From NCBI RefSeq assembly GCF_000718775.1, contig NZ_JOCB01000009.1, positions 124,001-188,000 on the forward strand: a stretch of DNA of 64,000 nucleotides, read 5' to 3'. A program made the position numbers and the translations under genes. Source of the DNA: Streptomyces sp. NRRL S-31 (lineage in GTDB: Bacteria > Actinomycetota > Actinomycetes > Streptomycetales > Streptomycetaceae). Below are positions 1-8,213 of this stretch, in pieces (the stretch's first letter is position 1; each line of letters opens with the position of its first letter). The notes beneath the pieces were generated by a model, which was not told where the DNA came from, did not search any database, and saw nothing but the letters and a program-made list of their open reading frames with translations.

Positions 1-95
1 TACGGACTCGCGTCGAACTCCCAGGGGCCGCCGCCCCGCCGCCGCCCGATGAACAGGCCCTTCCTGGTGCCCACCGCGAGCAGTACCTCGGCCAT
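1..95 (-). CDS. Partial CDS: N-terminus of a sialidase/BNR-repeat-like protein
   Basis: Only the first 31 codons are in the window; the gene runs off the left edge. The ATG is at 95 and the visible residues begin MAEVLLAVGTRKGLFIGRRR. This opening (a short strand, then GTRKGLFI) is typical of Streptomyces proteins annotated as exo-alpha-sialidase or glycosyl hydrolase with WD40/BNR-type beta-propeller repeats. No signal peptide is visible, so a cytoplasmic propeller is more likely than a secreted sialidase. Enzymatic activity cannot be judged from this fragment. The 264 bp up to the next gene hold no recognised feature. Confidence 0.6.
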   Translation of the reverse strand, partial: MAEVLLAVGTRKGLFIGRRRGGGPWEFDASP

Positions 96-359
96 GCCGA
101 TCACCTCCGGGACGCCTTTGTCCGGGTAGTCGTCAGATACCGGCCAGTCTGCACCCCGCCACTGACACTCCGCCCTGAAGCGGGCGTCCGCGCAGGTCAC
201 GGCCTGTGTCGCCGGATGGTGGCCGAGAACGGCCGGTTCCGTTGCGGCATGCGCCTGCGGCCGGGGGGTGTCTCGTGCGACCGTCGGGGTGACGGCTCGT
301 CGTGAGCAACGGAGCGGGTTCCCACGTACGGGAGGGCGTTCCGGCCGGTCGGTGCGCTC

Positions 360-962
360 GTGAGGAGGATGCCCTTGAAGGCGTTCCGTGGTCCGAGGGT
401 GTGGCTGTGGCGCTGGCGGCGCAACCCGCTCAAACGCCGGGCCGACGTGGTGGAAGCCTGGGTGGTGCTCGGCGCCTGTCTGCTGACGGTCCTGGCCGGA
501 GTGCTATCGGGTCTCGTGGCGGCCGGCTCGGTGGAGCACCGACTCGCCCGGGAGCGGAACAGCCGGTGGCCCGCCGTGGCCAGGGTCGTCGCGCGGGTTC
601 CGGGGGCGTTCCCCGAGCGGGGCGGCCACGCCTCCGCCGGTGAACGGGTCTGGGCGAAGGTGCGCTGGACCGCGGCCGACGGCTCCGTCCGCACCGGCCG
701 GGTCCGGGTGGGGCCCGGCAGCGAGCCCGGTACGCGGGTCACCGTCTGGACCGACGCACGGGGCCGGCTCGCCGGCCGCCCCACCGCCGCCTCCGAGGCC
801 GCCTTCCGGGCGACGCTGACCGGCGTCCTGATCGGCGTGGGCGCCGCGGCCGTCCCCTTCGTCGGCGGCCTGGCGGCGCGGAGCCGGCTGGAGCGCGGGC
901 GCATGGAGGCATGGGACACGGAATGGGCCCGCCTGGGCCCGCAGTGGGGACGCATGGTCTGA
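360..962 (+). CDS. Rv1733c-family membrane protein
   Basis: A roughly 200-residue protein with two predicted membrane segments: one near residues 34-56 (WVVLGACLLTVLAGVLSGLV) and one near 148-170 (GVLIGVGAAAVPFVGGLAA). Between them is a roughly 90-residue soluble loop. The N-terminal pattern (WRWRRNPLKRRADVVEAW) matches the Rv1733c-type membrane proteins of actinobacteria, whose function is unknown. The start is uncertain. GTG at 360 is the longest choice. An AGGAGG at 363-368 abuts ATG 369 too closely to serve it, but stands six bases before TTG 375, which is a reasonable alternative. It stands alone, with no operon partner. Confidence 0.7.
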   Translation: MRRMPLKAFRGPRVWLWRWRRNPLKRRADVVEAWVVLGACLLTVLAGVLSGLVAAGSVEHRLARERNSRWPAVARVVARVPGAFPERGGHASAGERVWAKVRWTAADGSVRTGRVRVGPGSEPGTRVTVWTDARGRLAGRPTAASEAAFRATLTGVLIGVGAAAVPFVGGLAARSRLERGRMEAWDTEWARLGPQWGRMV

Positions 963-1354
963 CCCCGCCTGGACTCACTCACCGGCTGCCCCGACAACGC
1001 GGCCTGCGGCGCCGGGAGCGGCCCTATGGCCCCGGCAGCGCGACTCGCCGCGCTCGCGGGGTGGCGTGCGGCCCTGGCAGCGCGGTCCGTCGCCCTGCCG
1101 ACGTTGCCTGCGGCCCCGGCGGCCAGGCTCGCCGAGTTGGGGGCGCGGCGTACTGCCTTGGCGGTGCGGCCCACCGTTCTGGCGGCACAGCCTGGGGTTT
1201 CGGCGGCACGGTTTCCGGCCTTGGCGGTGCGGCTCGCGACGCCGGCTGCACCCGCCTTCGCGGGAACGCCCGTCGCAGGTGCCGGGAGCAGACCAGCTCC
1301 TCCCGGCCCCGCCCCCGCTTCCCGCTCCCGTGCCGCCCCTGCTCCCGTCCCCGC
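963..1354. other. Gene-free stretch with degenerate 21-bp repeats
   Basis: About 390 bp between the membrane protein and the HEAT-repeat pseudogene contain no believable gene. Read on the minus strand, 1227-1102 shows six successive seven-codon blocks each beginning Pro-Pro (PPRPETV, PPKPQAV, PPERWAA, PPRQYAA, PPTRRAW, PPGPQAT), i.e. a degenerate 21-bp tandem repeat. No start with a convincing ribosome site precedes it, so it is either non-coding repeat DNA or a relic of a Pro/Ala-rich coding region. Confidence 0.45.
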
Positions 1355-3582
1355 CTATGTCTCCGCCAGCACCTCCCGGCCGATGCGCAGCAGTTCCTCG
1401 TCGTCGGGGATGTCGCGAGGGGCGTAGGCGTCCCCGTGGGCCGTGTGGCGGCGTGGCCGGGACAGTTCGGCGGCGAGCAGGTCGCGCAGCGGCGCGGCGG
1501 CGGGGCCCAGTGCGGTCAGGCAGCGGGCGATGGGGACGCGGGTGCGCGGGTCCGCCGACCAGGCGGCGCGGAACACGGGCCGGACCAGGGCGGCGTCCCC
1601 CGTGATGCGCCAGAGCGCGCACGCGGCCGGTACGCGTTCCCGCACCGGCCCCGACCGAAGGAGCCGGCGCGGCTCGGGCAGCGCGCGGTGGGCCGCCGGA
1701 CCCAGGGCGCCGAGTCGGCGGACCACGGCGCCGCGGACCGCCGGGTCGGTGTGTGCCAACCCGGCGACCTGGAAGGGGAGCACGGCGTGGGCGTCCCCGT
1801 CGGCCGACCACAGCGCGCCCGCCGCGACGGGCGCGTGCCGGGTGCGCAGCAGGGTCCGCAGGATCGGTGCCGCCTCGGCGGCGGCCCCCAGCCCGGTCAG
1901 CGCCTCGATCACCCGGCCGGCGATCGCGTCCCGCGCTCCCAGGCCGTCGGGGGAGCCCGAGAGCAGCCGCAGCAGCTCGGGGACGGCGCCCTGGTCACCG
2001 ATGGCGCTGATGGCCGTCAGCAGCGGGGTGGCCAGCCGGGCGGCGCCGGGGGAGTCGAGCGGTATCCGGCCGAGGCGGTCGCGCAGCGCGGGGGCCTAGG
2101 GAGCGGCGGCCGGGCCCAGGCCCTGTCGTCAGACTCCCGCCTGCCTCGCGACGCCATGCACGCTCCCCCACTGCCTCAAGGGCGTGGGAGGTGCCCCCAC
2201 TCGCCGCACCGGGCCCCGACCCGAGTACGTCCAGTACGAGGGACGGTGCCCGGCACTCCCCCAGCCTTCGGCCGGGGGGACCCCCGGAGCACGCACCTGA
2301 CGCCGCGAGGCCCGCCCTCCGGGCGGACGGCGGGACTTTGACGACAGGACCCAGGTGCGCGGCCTCGCAGCCCAGTCCGACGGGCGCCGCGGGCCCGGCC
2401 AGCAGTTGCGCGAGGGCCGGGACCGCCCGGCGATCATCGGTCCTGGCCAGTGCCTTGAGCGGGCCGCCCAGGGCGGGCGGACATCGTTCCCAGCGGCGCG
2501 TCCACAGGTCGGGCCGGGCGGCGACCAGCGCGTGCAGGGCGTCCGCGGCGGGCGCGGCCAGGGCGTACAGCTCCGCCAGCGCGGAGACCGCCGCGTCCCG
2601 CAACCGGTCCTCCTCGGTGCCCAGTTGTGCGCCGAGCAGCCGTACGGGCTCGTCGTACGCGCCGCGCCAGCCACGGAACAGCCCCGCCGACATCCACACC
2701 GCGTTGCACCGGTCCACCGGGTCGGGACTGGTCAACTGGCAGGTGAGCAGGGCGATCCGGTCGCCCACCCGGTCACCGAGCGCACCGTGCAGGGTGCGCA
2801 GCAGCGCGGCGCCCTGCTCGTCGGATGGCCGCAGCCGGCGTATCCGGCGCACCAGGGTGTCCGTGCCGGACCGCTCCCGCGTCCGGTGGCGCTGCGCGGA
2901 CCGCTGCCGCAGCAGGCGGACCGCCACCGGCACCGGGTCGGCGGGGAGCCGGCCGGGCGCGCGGAGCGCGAGCTGGCCGAGCGCCGCGAGCCGCAGCCCC
3001 GGCGCGTAGGGCGGCGCGCTCTGTTCGGCCAGGAGGTCCACCGCGTCGTCGGCGCAGCCCGGGTGCCGGCGCGCGAACAGGCCGAGCGCCTCCGTGAGGA
3101 CCGGCAGGACACGGTCGTCCCGCTCGGCGCGCAGCCGTTGCCGCAGCAGTTCCAGGACCCTCGGGGGGATCGTCCAGGAAGCGCACCAGCGCCCCGGCCG
3201 CCGCCTGCCGCACCGCGGGGTCCGGGTCCCCGGCGAGCACGGCGAAGGCCCCGGCGCCCGCGCGCACCGCCGCCCGCGCCCGCCCGTCCCGGTCCGCGCC
3301 CTCGGTGCCGTCCCCGCCGATGCTGACCAGCAGTTCCACGACGCAGCCCCGGTCCGGCACCGCCTCGCGCGCGGCCAGCGCGAACAGGAAGGGGACGCAG
3401 GCGAGCGTCGAGTCGTAGACCCTGCCCTGGTGGTGCACCGCGCCGTACATCCCGTCGAGCGCGGTCGCCCGCTCGGCGGAATCGGCGGACGCCAGCGCCC
3501 GTAACCAGCCGGGCACGTCCTCGGCGCTGCCGTGCGCGTGCCGCAGCGAGGCCCAGTCGACCTCGTCGATCCCCGTGAACAC
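1355..3582 (-). pseudogene. HEAT-repeat (PBS-lyase-like) protein, broken by frameshift, MITE and stop codon
   Basis: The GTG start at 3582 follows a GGGGAGGG ribosome site and opens VFTGIDEVDWASLRHAHG. The product is an all-helical HEAT/armadillo-type repeat protein, probably a protein-interaction scaffold of unknown function. Three lesions disrupt it. First, a run of six G at 3163-3168 (five would keep frame) shifts the frame after residue ~140 (FLDDPP, then VLELLRQRL in the next frame). Second, a 229-bp element at 2121-2349 sits between CCCAGG direct repeats. Removing the element plus one repeat (235 bp) rejoins the upstream frame exactly with the downstream frame (AAHLG-PAAAP). Third, an in-frame TAG at 2098-2096 stops the reading just after the junction, although HEAT-like coding then continues to 1355. 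The first lesion alone could be a sequencing error; together the three indicate a pseudogene. Confidence 0.85.
2121..2349. mobile_element. MITE (family B), 229 bp, inserted in the HEAT-repeat gene
   Basis: Imperfect 20-bp terminal inverted repeats lie at 2122-2141 (CCTGTCGTCAGACTCCCGCC) and, inverted, at 2329-2348 (CCTGTCGTCAAAGTCCCGCC), with 18/20 identity. The element is flanked by identical CCCAGG hexamers at 2115-2120 and 2350-2355, a probable target-site duplication. It encodes nothing. Its interior has a strong hairpin around 2250-2284, with a GC-rich core also found in the family A elements at 24041 and 52001. It was presumably mobilised in trans by a transposase that is not in this window. 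Confidence 0.85.
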
Positions 3583-3691
3583 GTTGCCCTCCCCAGCCGA
3601 GCGCCACCTGATCGCGAGTGTGCACCACGGCAGTGACAACGGTCCGGAGACACCTGCTGACCGTGTGCGATCCGTCGGCGGTCACCGGCCA

Positions 3692-3787
3692 CGAGGCGCA
3701 TCGCGCGCACGCGCGTGAGGGCGAAGTATCCGGTTACCGCGGACCGCTCCATCGAGGCACGCCGCGCGCACGCGCGCGAGGGCGTCA
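3692..3787. repeat. Two 35-bp direct repeats downstream of the AidB-like gene
   Basis: Copies at 3692-3726 and 3753-3787 share about 29 of 35 positions, each containing a CGCGCGCACGCGCG alternating core. They are separated by 26 bp. The second copy overlaps the stop codon of the acyl-CoA dehydrogenase gene. Function is unknown; the alternating purine/pyrimidine core could form unusual DNA or act as a weak terminator. Confidence 0.5.
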
Positions 3788-5452
3788 GTCCCGGTCGGGC
3801 AGGGCGCGTTCCAGGATGGCGCCGAGGTCGGTCCCGGCGGGCAGGGTGCCGAACGAGTGCCCCCAGTCGCCGCCCAGCCGGGTCGCGCAGAAGGCGTCCG
3901 CGACCGGGTGCGGAGCGTGCCGTACGAGCAGGGACGCCTGGAGCGCCAGCGCCATCCGCTCGACCAGCCGGCGGGCTCCCGCCGGACCTGTTCCGGCCAT
4001 CTCGTCCCGCAGCGCGGCCACGGCCGTGTCCAGGCGGGCGTCGGCCCCGCGCGCGAGGGCGAGTTCGGCGAACAGGGCCTCGGCGGTGTCCGGTTCGCGG
4101 CCCAGGGCGCGCAGCACGTCGAGCGCGTTGACGTTGCCGGAGCCCTCCCAGATCGACAGCAGCGGGGCCTCCCGGTAGTGCCGGGGCATGCCGGAGTCCT
4201 CGACGTACCCGTTGCCGCCCAGGCACTCCAGGGCCTCGGCGGTGAAGGCGGGGCCCCGCTTGGTGACCCAGTACTTGCCCACGGCGGTGGCGAGGCGCCG
4301 GAAGGCCCGCTCCCCGGTGTCCCCGCGCACCGCGCGGTCCGCCGCGCCGGCCAGCCGCAGCGTGAGCGTCGTCGCCGCCTCCGACTCCAGCGCGAGATCG
4401 GCCAGGACGTTGCGCATCAGCGGCTGGTCGATCAGCCGGGCGCCGAACGCGCTGCGATGCCGGGCGTGGTGTCCCGCCTCGACCAGGGTCTTGCGCATCA
4501 GTGTGGCCGAGGACATCACACAGTCCAGGCGGGTGCAGTTGACCATCTCGATGATGGTCTTCACGCCCCGCCCCTCCGGCCCCACGAGCCAGGCCACGGT
4601 CCCGTCGAACTCCGGCTCGGAGGAGGCGTTGGACCGGTTGCCCAGCTTGTCCTTCAGCCGCTGGACGCGGAAGGTGTTGCGGGTGCCGTCCGGCAGGACG
4701 CGGGGCACCAGGAAGCACGACAGCCCGCCCGGAGCCTGCGCGAGAACCAGGAAGACGTCGCACATCGGCGCCGAGGTGAACCACTTGTGGCCGCGCAGCG
4801 TGTACACGCCGTCCTCGGCGGTGGGCGTGGCCGTGGTGGTGTTCGTCCGCACGTCCGAGCCGCCCTGCTTCTCGGTCATGCCCATTCCGGCGAGCAGCCC
4901 GGGCTTGTCGGTGGGCACGCGCAGCACGGGGTCGTACTCCCGGCTGGTGAGCAGCGGCTCGTAGACCTTGGCGAGGTCCGGCTGGGCGCGCAGGGCGGGC
5001 ACGGCGGCGTACGTCATCGACGTGGGGCAGCCGTGTCCCGCCTCCGTGTGCCCCCACACCAGCCCGCCCGCGGTCCGGGCCACGTGCGCGCCCGGCCGCT
5101 CGTCCGCCCACGGGGCGCCGGCCAGGCCGGCGGCGACCGCTGTCCGCATCAGGTGGTGCCAGCCGGGGTGGAACTCCACCTCGTCGACGCGGTGGCCGTA
5201 GCGGTCGTGGGTGCGCAGCACCGGCTCGTACCGGTTCGCCAGCTCGCCCCACTCCTGCGCATCCGCGCTGCCGGCCCGCGCGCCGAGCCGGCGCACGTCG
5301 TCCTCCGCCCACCCGGCGCCCTCCCGGCGCAACCCCTCCAGCAGGGCCTGGTCGGCGGCGGCGTCGTACGGGGCGAGCGGTGGCGCCTGGTTGGTGACGT
5401 CGTGCGTGGCGGACTGCGGCTGAACCGGCGACTGCGCGGGAATCGAGACCAT
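3785..5452 (-). CDS. AidB-like acyl-CoA dehydrogenase family protein
   Basis: A 555-residue flavoprotein of the acyl-CoA dehydrogenase superfamily. Its length and C-terminal extension fit the AidB/isovaleryl-CoA-dehydrogenase-like subgroup rather than the ~380-residue beta-oxidation enzymes. Visible signatures are GMGMTEKQGGSDVRTN (flavin/substrate region, around residue 190), HKWFTSAPMCDVF, RSAFGARLIDQPLMRN, and ALECLGGNGYVEDSGMPR followed by LSIWEGSGNVNALDVLRAL. E. coli AidB belongs to the adaptive response to alkylated DNA and binds DNA; that role is inferred here only from family. ATG 5452 is preferred over the in-frame GTG 5467. No ribosome site is obvious before it. It is divergent from a PaaX-type regulator that probably controls it. 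Confidence 0.85.
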   Translation of the reverse strand: MVSIPAQSPVQPQSATHDVTNQAPPLAPYDAAADQALLEGLRREGAGWAEDDVRRLGARAGSADAQEWGELANRYEPVLRTHDRYGHRVDEVEFHPGWHHLMRTAVAAGLAGAPWADERPGAHVARTAGGLVWGHTEAGHGCPTSMTYAAVPALRAQPDLAKVYEPLLTSREYDPVLRVPTDKPGLLAGMGMTEKQGGSDVRTNTTTATPTAEDGVYTLRGHKWFTSAPMCDVFLVLAQAPGGLSCFLVPRVLPDGTRNTFRVQRLKDKLGNRSNASSEPEFDGTVAWLVGPEGRGVKTIIEMVNCTRLDCVMSSATLMRKTLVEAGHHARHRSAFGARLIDQPLMRNVLADLALESEAATTLTLRLAGAADRAVRGDTGERAFRRLATAVGKYWVTKRGPAFTAEALECLGGNGYVEDSGMPRHYREAPLLSIWEGSGNVNALDVLRALGREPDTAEALFAELALARGADARLDTAVAALRDEMAGTGPAGARRLVERMALALQASLLVRHAPHPVADAFCATRLGGDWGHSFGTLPAGTDLGAILERALPDRD

Positions 5453-5459
5453 ACGACCA

Positions 5460-5518
5460 TGTTGCACTTACTCTGCGGTCGTAGCAATGCTGCAACAAGA
5501 AGACGCACGTACAGTACG
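5460..5518. promoter_or_regulatory. Divergent control region with two palindromes (aidB-like / paaX-like)
   Basis: The 71-bp gap between the divergent starts holds an inverted repeat TGTTGCA (5460-5466) / TGCAACA (5491-5497) and a short perfect palindrome CGTAC-A-GTACG (5508-5518). GntR-like PaaX regulators bind inverted repeats in such gaps, so these are candidate operators controlling both genes. This is inference from position and symmetry. Confidence 0.5.
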
Positions 5519-5523
5519 GACCC

Positions 5524-6282
5524 ATGTGCGTGAACGTCCCTGCGGAACCGGCTGCGGCGGGTCTGCGACCGCTGTCCGCCCGGTCGGTCGTGCTGAGCCT
5601 GCTCCTCGGCGCGCATCCGCCGGAGCTGCCGGTGAAGGACCTGGTGCGGCTCGTGGAGCCGTTCGGGGTCGGCGGCTCCACGCTGCGGGCGGCGCTCAGC
5701 CGGATGGTGGCCGCCGGTGACCTGCGGCGCACGGACGCCGTCTACCGGCTCAGCGACCGGCTGCTGGACCGGCAGCGCCGCCAGGACGACGCCGCCGACC
5801 CGCGCACGCGCGCGTGGCACGGCGACTGGGAGATGGTGGTGATCACGGCGACCGGCCGCGGCCCCGCCGAACGCGCCGACCTGCGCGCCCGGCTGGCCGC
5901 CCTGCGCCTGGCCGAACTCCGTGAGGGCGTGTGGCTGCGCCCGGCCAACCTGGACCGGCCGCTCCCCTCCGACGTGCGCCGGGTGGCGCTCGCGTACACG
6001 GCCCGCCCCGAGGAGCCCCCGCGCGAGCTGGCCGCCCGGCTCTGGCCGCTGGCCGACTGGGCATCCGGCGCCCGGCTGCTGCTCACCCGCGCGGACGATG
6101 CCGCCCGCCCGGCCGACCGGCTCACCGTCTACGCGGCGGCCGTCCGCCACCTGCTCACGGACCCGGTCCTGCCGCCCGCGCTGCTGCCGCCCGACTGGCC
6201 GGGGGACGCCCTGCGCACGGCGTACGCCGGATACCGGCGGGAACTCGCCGCGGCGCTCGGCGCGCGGGACGAGCGGCAGTGA
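5524..6282 (+). CDS. PaaX-family transcriptional regulator
   Basis: A 252-residue protein with an N-terminal winged-helix region (RSVVLSLLLGAHPPELPVKD, then GVGGSTLRAALSRMVAAGDL, residues ~20-70). The middle and C-terminal parts follow the PaaX layout (WHGDWEMVVIT at about 100, then REGVWLRPANLDRPLP). PaaX of E. coli represses phenylacetate catabolism in response to phenylacetyl-CoA. The partner here is a divergent acyl-CoA-dehydrogenase-like gene, so the effector may be an acyl-CoA. ATG 5524 lies just after the palindrome; GTG 5530 is an alternative. No phenylacetate genes are present nearby. Confidence 0.8.
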   Translation: MCVNVPAEPAAAGLRPLSARSVVLSLLLGAHPPELPVKDLVRLVEPFGVGGSTLRAALSRMVAAGDLRRTDAVYRLSDRLLDRQRRQDDAADPRTRAWHGDWEMVVITATGRGPAERADLRARLAALRLAELREGVWLRPANLDRPLPSDVRRVALAYTARPEEPPRELAARLWPLADWASGARLLLTRADDAARPADRLTVYAAAVRHLLTDPVLPPALLPPDWPGDALRTAYAGYRRELAAALGARDERQ

Positions 6283-6644
6283 CCGCGGAACGAGGCATCC
6301 ACGTGGCCCGGCTCCCGACGCCCGAACCGGGAAGCGGTGTCCGCGGCCGTTCCCGCCGCCCGCCGGATGACCGGCGGATTCGGCGGCATGCTCTCCCCGC
6401 GCGTCGCGGGGGACCGGCAGCGCTCCCCGCGCCTCGCGCGGAGCCGCGAACTCTGCACCCGTGCCACGTCGTTGAGCGGTGTGGAAAGGTGCGTCGAACA
6501 CCGCCGCACCTGCGATGGGCCGGGCAGCACCGGACCGCCGGACCGTCGGACACGGTCCGGCTCTCCCTCGGCCCGGAGAACCCGGCCGATGTCGTCGCCG
6601 ACCTGGAACAGGCCCTGGAAAGGGCAGCGAAGGAGGACCGTTGA
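6283..6644 (+). pseudogene. Decayed C-terminus of a PLP trans-sulfuration enzyme
   Basis: Two reading frames together spell the C-terminal third of a cystathionine gamma-synthase/lyase or homoserine sulfhydrylase. At 6367-6540 one frame reads MTGGFGGMLSPRVAGDRQ, then TRATSLSGVERCVEHRR, matching the family's FGGML...TRATSLGGVESLVEHR stretch. From ~6545 another frame reads VRLSLGPENPADVVADLEQA, the family's usual C-terminal end, and stops at TGA 6642-6644. The PLP-lysine region and the whole N-terminal half are absent, so this is a relic. Its stop overlaps the TTG start of the next gene, preserving an old operon junction. Assignment rests on motif recall. Confidence 0.7.
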
Positions 6645-7933
6645 GCCCCGAGTCCACCGAGACGGACACCACCGCACCGTCCTCCGCTCCCGACCGCTCG
6701 GAGCGGGAGGGGCCCGGGGGACCGGAGCCGGCCGCCGCGGCGAGCCGGCCCCGGCTGCTGCGCGACGCGTCGCCGTCCGCCGTACTTGCGGGCCTCGTGG
6801 CCGTCGTCGTCTCCTACTCCGGACCGCTGGCCATCGTGCTGTCGGCGGCCTCGGCGGGGCACCTCGACACCGCGCAGACCAGTTCCTGGGTCTGGGCCAT
6901 ATCCATCGGCAGCGGTCTGACCTGCATCGGGCTGAGCCTGCGCACCCGGATGCCGGTGATCACCGCCTGGTCGACGCCGGGCGCGGCACTGCTCGTCACG
7001 AGCCTCGGCGCCTACCCCTACGCCGAGGCCGTCGGCGCGTTCCTCGTCACCGGCGCCGTCATCGCGCTGGTCGGGGTGACCGGGGTGTTCGGTCGGCTGA
7101 TGCGCCAGGTGCCGACAGCGGTCGTCTCGGCGATGCTGGCGGGCATCCTGTTCAGCTTCGGCACCCACGTCTTCACCTCGCTGAAGACGGCGCCGGTCAT
7201 CGCCGGAGCCGTGCTGGCGGCCTACTTGGTGGGCAAGCGGCTGCTGCCCCGGTACGCGGTGCTGATCGCGCTGGCCGTGGGCGTCGTCGGCAGCGCGGCC
7301 ACCTCGAGACTGCACGTCCACGTCGACAGCATCGAGCTGGCCCGGCCGGTGCTCACCACGCCGGAGTTCTCCGTCGCGTCGCTCATCGGCGTCGCCGTGC
7401 CGCTGATCCTGGCCACGCTCGCCACGCAGAACGCTCCCGGCATGGCGGTGCTCTCCGCCTCCGGGTACGAGGCTGATGACCGGCTGCTGATCGGCACCAC
7501 CGGACTGGTGTCGACGGCGCTCGCCCCCTTCGGGGCGCACGCGGTCAACCTGGCCGCGATCACCGCCGCGATCTGCACCGGTCCCGAGTCGCACCCCGAT
7601 CCGCGGCGGCGCTACGTGGCCGGTGTCTCCTGTGGTGCCTTCTACCTGCTGATCGGCGCCTTCGGCTCCACGCTGGTGGCCTTCTTCGCCGGACTGCCGA
7701 AGGAACTGGTGGCCGCGATCGCCGGTGTGGCCCTGCTCGGCGCGCTCGCCGGCGGCATCACGGGCGCGGTCAAGGAGGAGAAGGACCGCGAGGCCGCGCT
7801 GATCACGTTCCTGGCCACCGCCTCCGGCGTCACCCTCTTCGGCATCGGCTCGGCGTTCTGGGGCCTAGTCTTCGGCGTCGCCGCCCATCTCGTGCTGTCC
7901 GGGAAGTGGCGCGGCAGGACGGCCGCCACATGA
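6641..7933 (+). CDS. BenE-family (benzoate/H+ symporter-like) transporter
   Basis: A 430-residue polytopic membrane protein with about 12 predicted helices after a ~40-residue hydrophilic, Asp/Glu/Pro-rich N-terminus. The opening transmembrane block (SAVLAGLVAVVVSYSGPLAI) and the region PVITAWSTPGAALLVTSLG are characteristic of the BenE family of aromatic-acid/proton symporters. ATLATQNAPGMAVLSASGYE is the conserved mid-protein stretch. TTG 6641 is chosen because AAGGAGGA lies just upstream (6631-6638) and the codon overlaps the upstream relic's TGA (TTGA). No benzoate catabolic genes are close, so the substrate is unproven. Confidence 0.85.
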   Translation: MSPESTETDTTAPSSAPDRSEREGPGGPEPAAAASRPRLLRDASPSAVLAGLVAVVVSYSGPLAIVLSAASAGHLDTAQTSSWVWAISIGSGLTCIGLSLRTRMPVITAWSTPGAALLVTSLGAYPYAEAVGAFLVTGAVIALVGVTGVFGRLMRQVPTAVVSAMLAGILFSFGTHVFTSLKTAPVIAGAVLAAYLVGKRLLPRYAVLIALAVGVVGSAATSRLHVHVDSIELARPVLTTPEFSVASLIGVAVPLILATLATQNAPGMAVLSASGYEADDRLLIGTTGLVSTALAPFGAHAVNLAAITAAICTGPESHPDPRRRYVAGVSCGAFYLLIGAFGSTLVAFFAGLPKELVAAIAGVALLGALAGGITGAVKEEKDREAALITFLATASGVTLFGIGSAFWGLVFGVAAHLVLSGKWRGRTAAT

Positions 7934-8074
7934 GGTGACGAGGGGCCGGCCCGCCGCCGGGCGGCCCGGCAGGGCTCACGCGCAGATGATGTCCGCCGAG
8001 CCGGGCCACCAGGCGTGGCCGGCGGAGCGAACGTGGCGTGTGGCGCCGACGGAAGCCGTGGCGTTCCCTGGTAA

Positions 8075-8152
8075 GTGCGGACGTCCCCGGCGAACGGCAA
8101 CCGCGGACGTTTCCGATAGAAGGCAATTGCGGACGTTTCCGGTGAAAGGGGA
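8075..8152. repeat. Three tandem 26-bp repeats upstream of the P-type ATPase operon
   Basis: Units at 8075-8100, 8101-8126 and 8127-8152 each carry GCGGACGTyyCCG followed by a more AT-rich tail (GAxxGGCAA-like). A further degenerate unit (GGCGTTCCCTGGTAA) may precede them. They end about 60 bp before the ATG at 8214, and the tail bases are unusually AT-rich for this chromosome. Regularly spaced iterons at such a distance suggest cooperative regulator binding at the operon promoter. Confidence 0.7.
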
Positions 8153-8213
8153 TGACCAGCGCGGTCGCGGGCACTCGGTGGGGCACGTAAGGCGAACTCA
8201 CCCGAGGAGAGTC

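Noticed and set aside
302..643. Plus-strand frame overlapping the Rv1733c-like gene
   Set aside because: Gly/Arg-rich and in the wrong frame relative to the hydrophobic segments of the real protein.
1026..1427. Plus-strand Ala/Leu-rich reading frame
   Set aside because: It is a shadow of the minus-strand repeat and HEAT coding region, with no ribosome site or family resemblance.
2093..2101. CCTAGG near the HEAT gene stop as a further family A element end
   Set aside because: Only CTAGGGA matches; the following bases do not continue with TTTCG, so it is treated as a point nonsense change.
1995..5732. Single 1245-codon minus-strand frame spanning two genes
   Set aside because: It includes the out-of-frame shadow of the AidB-like gene and a real HEAT segment joined by chance; motifs place the genes in other frames.
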